Source: Pseudomonadota bacterium
GTDB lineage: Bacteria; Pseudomonadota; Alphaproteobacteria; Rhizobiales; Rhizobiaceae
Assembly: GCA_023444445.1 (NCBI GenBank)
Contig: JAEXMK010000092.1
Location: 1 to 10,630 of the forward strand
Reading direction: 5' to 3'
DNA length: 10,630 bases
Below the pieces are notes generated by a model. That model ran no database searches. It had not been told where the DNA came from and saw only the letters and a program-made list of their open reading frames with translations. Of the stretch, positions 4,990 through 10,630 are shown in pieces. Made by a program: the position numbers and the translations under genes. Every line of letters starts with the position of its first letter. The stretch's first letter is position 1.

Positions 4990-7893
4990 TTACGAGAGTG
5001 CCGCAAGCTCACGCAGGGCCGCCGCATCGCGGGCCGAGACGTCGGGATAATCCGGATCGGACCCGACATCGGTGGTGATGCGCCACGAACGCGCGCATTT
5101 TTCACCTTCCGCGAGCTTCTGCTCGACCACGACCTTCGGCACTTCCGGCAGGCGGAAACCGTTGGCAGGGCCTTCGTCACCCACAACCGTGATGGCCGAG
5201 GTGATGCAGATTTCGGCGAAGTCCTGATCCTTCAGCGCGGCCAGCAGATCGGCGTCGGCGATGTGGACGACAGGTGCGGCCTCCAGCGAGGAGCCGATGC
5301 GCTTTTCACGGCGCTCGACTTCAAGCGCGCCCGTGACGACAGTGCGAACCTTGCGGATTTTCTCCCACTTCGCTTCCAGCGCATCGTTCTTCCAGTTTGC
5401 CGGGATTTCCGGGAACTGGGCGAGATGCACCGACTCCGAATCCGGGTAGCGCGACAGCCACGCTTCTTCCGTGGTGAAGGGGAGCATGGGGGCAAGCCAA
5501 GTCACCAGGCAATCGAACAGCTTGGCGATGACCGAAAGCGCTGCGCGGCGCTTCAGCGACGACGGCGCGTCGCAATAAAGCGTATCCTTGCGGACGTCGA
5601 AATAGAAGGCCGAAAGCTCGACATTGGCAAAGTCGATCAGCGCGCGGGTGATCTTCTTGAACTCGAAGCCGTCATAACCCTCGCGAACCACGCCATCCAG
5701 TTCGGACAGGCGGTGCAGCACCAGCTTTTCGAGTTCCGGCAGATCGTCATAGGCGATCTCCTCGCCCTTATAATGGGCGAGTGTGCCGAGCATCCAGCGG
5801 ATGGTGTTGCGCAGCTTGCGATAGGCATCGACATTGGTCTGGATGATGGCCTTGCCGAGGCGCTGGTCTTCCCAGTAATCCGTGGTCATGACCCACAGGC
5901 GCAGAATGTCGGCACCCGACTGGCTCATGACTTCCTGCGGAGCGACCACGTTGCCGAGCGACTTCGACTGCTTGCGGCCCTGCTCGTCCATGGTGAACCC
6001 GTGGGTCACAACGGCATTGTAAGGCGCACGGCCGCGCGTCGCGCAGCTTTCAAGCAGCGACGAATGGAACCAGCCACGATGCTGGTCGGAGCCTTCGAGA
6101 TAGACATCCGCCGGCCACTTCAGGTCCGGGCGGTCTTCCAGCGTGAAGGTGTGGGTGCAGCCGCTGTCGAACCAGACGTCGAGGATGTCCATGACCTGCT
6201 GCCACTTGGCATGGTCGTGGTCATTGCCAAGGAAGCGTTCCTTGGCGCCTTCCGCGAACCAGGCGTCAGCGCCCTCGGCCTCGAAAGCCTCGAGGATGCG
6301 GGCGTTGACGGCCTCGTCGACCGGAACTTCACCCTTCTCATCCGCGAAGACGGCGATCGGCACGCCCCAGCTACGCTGGCGCGACAGGACCCAGTCGGGG
6401 CGGCCTTCGATCATGGCGCGCAGACGGTTCTGGCCGGAGGCCGGGACGAAACGGGTCTGGTCGATGGCGGAAAGCGAACGCGAGCGCAGCGTGGTGCCGT
6501 CGCCCAGTTCCTTGTCCATATAGACGAACCATTGCGGCGTGTTGCGGAAGATGACAGGCTTCTTGGAGCGCCAGCTATGCGGATAGCTGTGCTTGAGACG
6601 GCCACGGGCAAACAGGTTGTTTTCCGCGATCAGCGCCTTGATGACGCGCTCATTGGCATCGCCCTTCTTGCCGTTATCATCCATGACACGGGCAGCACCG
6701 CCTTCGGCTGATGGGCCGAAACCGGGGGCGTCTTCGGTGTAGAAACCGTCATCGCCGACCGTGAACGGGATCTTTGAGGAGATGCCGCGCGCTTCCAGAT
6801 CGCGCGCCTGCGCCATCCACGCATCAAAGTCCTCGCGGCCATGGCCGGGGGCCGTGTGCACAAAGCCGGTACCGGCATCGTCGGTGACGTGATCGCCATC
6901 GAGAACCGGAACAGGGAAGGTGTAACCCAGCGATGCCAGCGGGTGGGCGCAGGTGACAGCCGCGAGTTCTTCCGCCTTCACATCGCGCAGGCGTGTAAAT
7001 TCGAGCTTTGCCTTGGCAAAGCATTCCGCTGCCAGCTTGTCTGCGAAGACGAGTTTTTCGCCCGACTGCGGGCCGAAATCATTCGCAGCCGCCGTGACCT
7101 CATAAAGACCGTAGGCGATGCGTGACGAAAACGAGATGGCGCGGTTGCCGGGGATCGTCCACGGCGTGGTCGTCCAGATGACGATCGAAGCGCCATTGAG
7201 CTCGGCAGAGCCCTCAACGACCGGGAACTTCACCCAGATCGTGTCGCTCTCGACGTCATGATATTCGACTTCCGCTTCCGCCAGCGCCGTACGTTCCACG
7301 ACCGACCACATGATCGGCTTGGAGCCACGATAAAGCTGGCCGCTCTTGGCGATCTTCAAAAGTTCGCCGGCGATACGGGCTTCGGCGTGGAAGTTCATCG
7401 TCGTGTAGGGGTTTTCGAAGTCGCCCTCTATGCCGAGGCGCTTGAACTCTTCCGACTGGACCTTGATCCAGCCGGCCGCGAACTCACGGCACTCCTTGCG
7501 GAATTCGTTGACCGGAACCTCGTCCTTGTTCTTGCCCTTGGCGCGATAGGCTTCCTCGATCTTCCATTCGATCGGCAGGCCATGGCAATCCCAGCCGGGC
7601 ACGTAATTGGCGTCGTAACCGCGCATCTGGAACGAGCGGGTGATGACGTCCTTCAGTATCTTGTTCAGCGCATGGCCGATATGGATGTTGCCGTTGGCAT
7701 AGGGCGGGCCGTCATGCAGAACGAATTTTTCGCGGCCAGCGGCGGAAGCGCGCAGCTTCTTGTAGAGACCCATTTCCTGCCAGCGCTTCACCGTTTCCGG
7801 TTCTTTCTGCGGCAGGCCGGCGCGCATCGGAAAATCCGTCTGCGGCAGAAAGAGGGTGGTGGAGTAGTCGAGTTTTTGTGCGGTGTCGGTCAA
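4990..7893 (-). CDS. ileS: Isoleucyl-tRNA synthetase IleRS
   Basis: IleRS charges tRNA-Ile with isoleucine and hydrolyses mischarged valine. The 967-residue class I enzyme has the HIGH motif at 71-74 within [21 protein letters not shown]. The CP1 editing domain shows the threonine-rich TTTPWT at 241-246 and [12 protein letters not shown] at 341-352, with the editing-site Asp just after. The catalytic WFDSG and [12 protein letters not shown] blocks follow, then the second signature as KQSKS at 641-645 rather than KMSKS. The anticodon-binding region spans roughly 700-870. The C-terminal element that binds zinc in E. coli is degenerate here: it reads KCARSW with Cys933 alone, Ser936 at the second Cys position, and no later CxxC pair. 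The start is TTG at 7893, because the conserved N-terminus [17 protein letters not shown] begins only nine residues in and no in-frame ATG lies between it and the upstream stop. No clear Shine-Dalgarno precedes it. It lies downstream of ribF on the same strand. Confidence 0.97.
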   Translation of the reverse strand: MTDTAQKLDYSTTLFLPQTDFPMRAGLPQKEPETVKRWQEMGLYKKLRASAAGREKFVLHDGPPYANGNIHIGHALNKILKDVITRSFQMRGYDANYVPGWDCHGLPIEWKIEEAYRAKGKNKDEVPVNEFRKECREFAAGWIKVQSEEFKRLGIEGDFENPYTTMNFHAEARIAGELLKIAKSGQLYRGSKPIMWSVVERTALAEAEVEYHDVESDTIWVKFPVVEGSAELNGASIVIWTTTPWTIPGNRAISFSSRIAYGLYEVTAAANDFGPQSGEKLVFADKLAAECFAKAKLEFTRLRDVKAEELAAVTCAHPLASLGYTFPVPVLDGDHVTDDAGTGFVHTAPGHGREDFDAWMAQARDLEARGISSKIPFTVGDDGFYTEDAPGFGPSAEGGAARVMDDNGKKGDANERVIKALIAENNLFARGRLKHSYPHSWRSKKPVIFRNTPQWFVYMDKELGDGTTLRSRSLSAIDQTRFVPASGQNRLRAMIEGRPDWVLSRQRSWGVPIAVFADEKGEVPVDEAVNARILEAFEAEGADAWFAEGAKERFLGNDHDHAKWQQVMDILDVWFDSGCTHTFTLEDRPDLKWPADVYLEGSDQHRGWFHSSLLESCATRGRAPYNAVVTHGFTMDEQGRKQSKSLGNVVAPQEVMSQSGADILRLWVMTTDYWEDQRLGKAIIQTNVDAYRKLRNTIRWMLGTLAHYKGEEIAYDDLPELEKLVLHRLSELDGVVREGYDGFEFKKITRALIDFANVELSAFYFDVRKDTLYCDAPSSLKRRAALSVIAKLFDCLVTWLAPMLPFTTEEAWLSRYPDSESVHLAQFPEIPANWKNDALEAKWEKIRKVRTVVTGALEVERREKRIGSSLEAAPVVHIADADLLAALKDQDFAEICITSAITVVGDEGPANGFRLPEVPKVVVEQKLAEGEKCARSWRITTDVGSDPDYPDVSARDAAALRELAALS

Positions 7894-7908
7894 AATCGTA
7901 CCGTTGTT

Positions 7909-7928
7909 GCGCGCCGTATCGGTCGCGC
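7909..7928 (-). promoter_or_regulatory. GC-rich hairpin in the ileS leader
   Basis: GCGCG-CCG (7909-7916) pairs with CGG-T-CGCGC (7920-7928) around a TAT loop: 8 base pairs with one bulged T. Its edge is 15 bases before the TTG start of ileS, next to where a ribosome would land. It could modulate initiation or be chance in GC-rich DNA. Confidence 0.35.
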
Positions 7929-7964
7929 GATCTCAATTGCAAAGAGGGCAAATTCGGAAAGCGC

Positions 7965-8005
7965 CATGTCATTCCACATGTCATGAAAGCCACATGTGAT
8001 GGAAG
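7965..8005. repeat. Cluster of CATGTSAT octamers and abutting 16-bp direct repeat
   Basis: Three octamers CATGTCAT (7965-7972), CATGTCAT (7977-7984) and CATGTGAT (7993-8000) lie within 36 bp. The two right ones sit in a directly abutting 16-bp repeat, CCACATGTCATGAAAG (7974-7989) and CCACATGTGATGGAAG (7990-8005), identical at 14 of 16 bases. The last copy contains the perfect 8-bp palindrome CACATGTG (7991-7998). The arrangement resembles a multi-site protein-binding region upstream of ileS; no known regulator is recognised. Confidence 0.5.
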
Positions 8006-8014
8006 CGCCAAAAT

Positions 8015-8055
8015 CCCGGACCTTCCGGCTCTCTCAGAGCGGGCGGAAGGCCGGG
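8015..8055 (-). terminator. Branched hairpin after ribF, candidate terminator
   Basis: CCCGG-A-CCTTCCG (8015-8027) pairs with CGGAAGG-CCGGG (8044-8055), 12 base pairs with one bulged A. It encloses a second small hairpin GCTCT-CTC-AGAGC (8028-8040). On the minus strand the stem is followed by ATTTTGG, a short T-run, so it may end or attenuate transcription from ribF into ileS. It starts 126 bp past the ribF stop. Confidence 0.5.
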
Positions 8056-8180
8056 CCAATAATTCGGCCAATCTGAACTGCAAATTTCAACCGGTATTGG
8101 GACATGGACGGTTGTTTATGCGGTTTCCCGGCAAAAAGGAAGTGAAAAGCGACGGTGATGGAAGAGGCGGCAGCAGAGGG

Positions 8181-9161
8181 TCAGAATGCTATCTTCGCAT
8201 CCAGTTCGCTGAGCGGACGCACGCCCGAAAGCATCGCCCTCGCCTCCTCTTCATCGCGCTTGATCTGGGCAACCAGCGGATCGAGCCCATCGAACTTCAA
8301 TTCATCGCGCAGGTGGCCGAAGAAGGAGACCGAGCAGACCTCGCCATAGAGATCGCCCGAAAAATCGAAAACGAATGTTTCGAGCAGGGGCGCGCCGTTG
8401 TCCGTGACCGTCGGGCGATAACCGAAGCTCGCCACGCCGTCGCGGATCGAGCCATCAGGCCGTCGGAAGCGGACGGCATAGATGCCTGCCTTCAGTTCCG
8501 TTTCCGGCGCCAGCGCCATGTTGGCGGTGGGGTAACCCAGCGTGCGGCCAAGCTTCTGGCCGCCGATGACTTCGCTTTCCACCGTGAAACGGTAACCGAG
8601 CAGGCCCGCGGCGCCCGCCACATCACCCTCGCACAGAAGCGCGCGTATCCGGCTGGAGGAGACGACATCCGATCCCTCGTCGCGAAAGGCATCCACCAGC
8701 GTCACGTCAAATCCATGGCGTTTGCCGGCTTCCATCAGGAATGCCGGGCCACCTTCGCGCCCCTTGCCGAAATGGAAATCGAAGCCCGTGACGACGGCGC
8801 TGGCATGCAGCCAGTCAATCAGAATGGACTGGACGAATTCTTCCGCCGAGCGTTGCGAGAACTCCCGGTCGAACGGGTATTCGATGACGGAGCGGAAACC
8901 GATGGCCTCGAGAATGCGCGCCTTCAACGGGGCGGGCGTGAGGCGGAAGACCGGCACATCGGGGCGGAAGACGGAACGGGGATGCGGCTCGAAAGTCAGT
9001 ACCAGCGCGGGAACGCCACGCGCTTCGGCCAGTTCCAGCGCCCGGTCCAGAACAGCGCGGTGGCCGCGATGCACGCCATCGAAATTGCCTATCGCGATGA
9101 CACCGCCGCGAAGGTCGTCCGGCAGCGGCTCCTTTTTTTCATTGCGATGAAAGACGGTCAT
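8181..9161 (-). CDS. ribF: Bifunctional riboflavin kinase / FAD synthetase RibF
   Basis: RibF phosphorylates riboflavin to FMN and then adenylates FMN to FAD in the cytosol. The 326-aa protein shows both modules in the usual order. The N-terminal FMN adenylyltransferase domain (about 15-180) is a nucleotidyltransferase fold with GNFDGVHRGH at 25-34 and SSSRIR at 168-173. The C-terminal riboflavin kinase domain (about 185-310) has GRTLGYPTANM at 205-215, which contains the PTAN substrate/metal-binding motif, and later YGEVCSVSFFGHLRDELKFD. Length is normal for the family (about 310-330). The ATG at 9161 is the only reasonable start, with a weak GGA upstream. It follows the HAD hydrolase gene after 44 bp on the same strand, suggesting co-transcription, and precedes ileS. 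The RibF-then-IleRS order is common in bacteria, where the two genes are often neighbours. Confidence 0.96.
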   Translation of the reverse strand: MTVFHRNEKKEPLPDDLRGGVIAIGNFDGVHRGHRAVLDRALELAEARGVPALVLTFEPHPRSVFRPDVPVFRLTPAPLKARILEAIGFRSVIEYPFDREFSQRSAEEFVQSILIDWLHASAVVTGFDFHFGKGREGGPAFLMEAGKRHGFDVTLVDAFRDEGSDVVSSSRIRALLCEGDVAGAAGLLGYRFTVESEVIGGQKLGRTLGYPTANMALAPETELKAGIYAVRFRRPDGSIRDGVASFGYRPTVTDNGAPLLETFVFDFSGDLYGEVCSVSFFGHLRDELKFDGLDPLVAQIKRDEEEARAMLSGVRPLSELDAKIAF

Positions 9162-9205
9162 GGCAGTCGATCCATTATTTTACGCCGGTTTAAGCCAGAC
9201 GTTTC

Positions 9206-10054
9206 TCAGGCAAGGCGGGGCATCCACCAGCCGGGAGCAGCGCCCTGCCCTTTGAGATAGGCGTTCAGAAGCGCCTCGTCCGTCTGGCCATTCAGCGTGT
9301 ATTCGGCAGCGTGAATGCCGCCGCTGATATAAAGAAGGTTGAGGCCGCTCGCAATTGCGCCCTTCACATCCGTCGGCATGCCGTCACCGATGGCGAGCAC
9401 GCGATCCTTGGCGAAGGCGCCGCGCACTTCTTTCGCTGCCGCAAGGCAGGCTTCATAGATCGGCGCATGCGGCTTGCCGGCAATGCGGATTTCGCCGCCG
9501 AGCTGTTCGTAATAGGCCGCCATGGCGCCTGCGCAGGGAATGATGCGCTCGCCGCGCTCCACCACCAGATCAGGGTTGGCGCAGATCATCGGCACCTTTC
9601 GGGCGACGAAGCCTTTCAGCATGTCCGTATAATCTTCTGGCGTTTCCGTCTCGTCATCGAAGAAGCCGGTGCAGACAACGGATTCCGCTTCCGCCTCACC
9701 AACAACCTCGACATCGAGGCCTTCCAGCAGCGGCATGTCACGCTCTGGACCCAGCAGGAAAACCTTTTTCGGGCCTTCCGCGATCAGGCCGCGGGTCACG
9801 TCGCCAGAGGTGATGATGCGGTCATAGGCCTCGTCAGGCACGCCGAGAACGCGAAGCTGGGCGATGACGCCGGGGGCCGGGCGCGGTGAATTGGTGATGA
9901 GAACCACCGTCTTGCCCGCCTCGCGCGCCGTCCGCAGCGCAATTGCCGCATCCGGAAAGGCGCTGACACCATTGTGCAGCACGCCCCATACATCCGAAAG
10001 AATAACGTCGAACCCATCAGTGATTTCGCCGAGGGTTTGAATGCGATGGGCCAT
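9206..10054 (-). CDS. HAD-superfamily class IIA hydrolase (TIGR01459-type)
   Basis: This is a predicted phosphatase of 282 aa, of unknown substrate. Motif I is DVWGVLHNG at 21-29, with the nucleophile Asp21. Residue 23 is Trp where most HAD phosphatases have the second, acid/base Asp; the DVWGVLH form is what I recall for this subfamily. Motif II is ITNSP at 54-58, the motif III Lys is in GKPH (Lys194), and motif IV is GDGMPTD at 223-229. A class II cap domain of NagD/PLP-phosphatase type lies between motifs II and III. The start is the ATG at 10054, which has GGAAAG eight bases upstream. Extending upstream to 10171 adds a Pro/His-rich stretch with no family similarity and is rejected. The gene is followed 44 bp later by ribF and lies head to head with groES. 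The link to ribF suggests, but does not prove, a flavin-related substrate. Confidence 0.88.
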   Translation of the reverse strand: MAHRIQTLGEITDGFDVILSDVWGVLHNGVSAFPDAAIALRTAREAGKTVVLITNSPRPAPGVIAQLRVLGVPDEAYDRIITSGDVTRGLIAEGPKKVFLLGPERDMPLLEGLDVEVVGEAEAESVVCTGFFDDETETPEDYTDMLKGFVARKVPMICANPDLVVERGERIIPCAGAMAAYYEQLGGEIRIAGKPHAPIYEACLAAAKEVRGAFAKDRVLAIGDGMPTDVKGAIASGLNLLYISGGIHAAEYTLNGQTDEALLNAYLKGQGAAPGWWMPRLA

Positions 10055-10303
10055 GAGATGCTTTCCGGATGCGAGAAAAGGGTGTGCGTGACATGGCAAA
10101 GCAGGGCGCCGATGGCAAGGAAAAAAGCGGTGCTGGGCCCGCCTTCCGCCCGCTGGCCACCATGCGAACATAAAACCACTCTATGCGGGGAACCACCAGC
10201 CGTGCCGCCGAAACAGCGATTTCGCCTCATTCGGAAGGCACCGGAAATTTCTGTCATGGAACGCTGATAACCATAAGCGGTGAAATTTTTCCGACGGCGC
10301 GTT

Positions 10304-10332
10304 CTTGACTCAAGCGGGACGCCTGCTTATCT
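10304..10332 (+). promoter_or_regulatory. groES promoter, RpoH-like
   Basis: CTTGAC (10304-10309), a 16-base spacer and CTTATCT (10326-10332) match the CTTG...CTTAT-type heat-shock (RpoH) promoter of alphaproteobacteria. The same bases contain TTGACT and TTATCT, a fair sigma-70 pair. Transcription would start near 10338-10341, at the edge of the CIRCE element. Confidence 0.75.
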
Positions 10333-10340
10333 CGGCTTCG

Positions 10341-10367
10341 CTGGCACTCAAACAAGAAGAGTGCTAA
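10341..10367 (+). promoter_or_regulatory. CIRCE operator (HrcA-binding site)
   Basis: CTGGCACTC-N9-GAGTGCTAA matches the CIRCE consensus TTAGCACTC-N9-GAGTGCTAA. The right arm matches fully, the left arm matches at 7 of 9 positions, and the spacer is exactly 9. It lies just after the predicted promoter and 58 bp before the groES ATG, where HrcA would block initiation. HrcA repression combined with RpoH activation of groESL is known in Agrobacterium-type alphaproteobacteria. Confidence 0.93.
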
Positions 10368-10425
10368 CACCCATCACGCGAGCCTCTGAAAGGTTCGTGA
10401 AGTCATTTGATCGAGGGATTAGGCA

Positions 10426-10630
10426 ATGACAAGCACCAATTTCCGCCCGCTTCATGATCGCGTCGTCGTTCGTCGCGTAGAATCCGAAGCCAAGACCAAG
10501 GGTGGCATCATCATTCCCGATACCGCCAAGGAAAAGCCGCAGGAAGGCGAAATCGTCGCCGTCGGTTCCGGCGCACGCGATGAGTCCGGCAAGGTCGTCG
10601 CTCTCGACGTCAAGGCTGGCGACCGCGTTC
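10426..10630 (+). CDS. groES: Co-chaperonin GroES (partial, 3' end beyond window)
   Basis: GroES is the heptameric 10-kDa lid of the GroEL chaperonin in the cytosol. The visible 68 residues start [17 protein letters not shown] and include the mobile loop around residues 19-33 with GGIIIPDTA, which contacts Gro[22 protein letters not shown] and VKAGDRV of the beta-barrel follow. About 30 residues are missing at the window end, given the usual length of about 95-105. The ATG at 10426 is preceded by GAGGG and AGG. The leader carries the RpoH-like promoter and CIRCE operator, so expression should be heat-inducible. groEL is expected directly downstream, outside the window. Confidence 0.97.
   Translation, partial: MTSTNFRPLHDRVVVRRVESEAKTKGGIIIPDTAKEKPQEGEIVAVGSGARDESGKVVALDVKAGDRV

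Larger units (their letters stand above)
7894..8180. other. Intergenic region between ribF and ileS
   Basis: This 287-bp stretch has no convincing gene. Reading in the minus direction it holds the branched hairpin after ribF (8015-8055), a cluster of CATGTSAT octamers with an abutting 16-bp direct repeat (7965-8005), and a GC-rich hairpin just before ileS (7909-7928). The AATTGAGATCGCGCGACC zone may contain a weak promoter, but I see no strong -35/-10 pair. Confidence 0.6.
10055..10425. other. Divergent intergenic region between the HAD gene and groES
   Basis: The left part (10055-10303) holds the HAD leader, with its Shine-Dalgarno beside 10060. It shows no gene and no clear minus-strand promoter; a palindromic GAAATTTC (10244-10251) and a related GAAATTTT (10282-10289) are the only small symmetric elements noted. 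The right part (10304-10425) is the groES promoter, operator and leader. Confidence 0.6.

Noticed and set aside
4848..5186. N-terminal extension of the lipoprotein frame into ileS
   Set aside because: The strong Shine-Dalgarno and lipoprotein signal peptide define a start at 4847 (or 4811); the extension is a shadow of the ileS 3' end.
5263..6711. Plus-strand open frame of 482 codons opposite ileS
   Set aside because: It is the antisense of conserved IleRS sequence with no recognisable protein features.
7894..8180. T-box or amino-acid-responsive riboswitch upstream of ileS
   Set aside because: No T-box sequence, specifier-loop architecture or strong terminator/antiterminator pair is visible, and T-boxes are not expected in alphaproteobacterial ileS leaders.
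7878..9260. Plus-strand open frame of 460 codons across the ileS-ribF gap and ribF
   Set aside because: Most of it is antisense to ribF; the part in the gap overlaps the hairpins and has no independent coding evidence.
10055..10171. N-terminal extension of the HAD hydrolase by 39 codons
   Set aside because: The ATG at 10054 has a good GGAAAG Shine-Dalgarno and starts just before the conserved motif I; the upstream residues are Pro/His/Arg-rich and unlike the family.

Overview
The window reads as chromosomal DNA of an alphaproteobacterium of the Rhizobiaceae, most likely Agrobacterium or a close relative. The reasons are the high GC, the protein variants seen (TadA, IleRS, GroES and a TIGR01459-type HAD hydrolase), the CCCTCATCCG / CTTCTCCCC intergenic repeat at the left edge that is typical of rhizobial genomes, and a groES promoter that combines an RpoH-like promoter with a CIRCE operator. 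The species call is inference from sequence character and was not checked against a database.

Layout from left to right. Positions 1-50 hold a palindromic rhizobial-type repeat. Then come, all on the minus strand, a patatin-like (RssA-type) serine lipase (99-1025), the 16S rRNA methyltransferase gene rsmD (1112-1669), and an RsuA/RluB-family pseudouridine synthase (1650-3626). The synthase overlaps rsmD by 20 bp and carries a C-terminal tail of about 350 residues that is repetitive and rich in Arg, Gly, Asp and Pro. Divergent from it on the plus strand is tadA (3698-4156), the tRNA adenosine deaminase. It converges on a small lipoprotein gene of unknown function (4209-4847), with a hairpin between the two stop codons.

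The right half is a minus-strand series transcribed from right to left: a HAD-superfamily class IIA hydrolase (9206-10054), ribF (8181-9161, FMN/FAD synthesis), a 287-bp gap with a branched hairpin and a cluster of short repeats, ileS (4990-7893, isoleucyl-tRNA synthetase with a TTG start), another gap with a hairpin and a direct repeat, and then the lipoprotein gene. At the far right the plus-strand groES gene begins at 10426 and is cut by the window end. Its control region (about 10304-10425) lies in the 371-bp divergent gap shared with the HAD gene.

Functionally the window is mostly a conserved translation and cofactor block: two rRNA modification enzymes, one tRNA modification enzyme, one aminoacyl-tRNA synthetase, flavin cofactor synthesis and a chaperonin. 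There is no sign of phage, transposons, CRISPR, a defence island or a secretion system. The points most worth a second look are the HAD-ribF pairing, the repetitive tail of the pseudouridine synthase, the unusual leader of ileS (no clear Shine-Dalgarno, TTG start, hairpins, three CATGTSAT octamers), non-canonical motifs in IleRS, and the unassigned lipoprotein.
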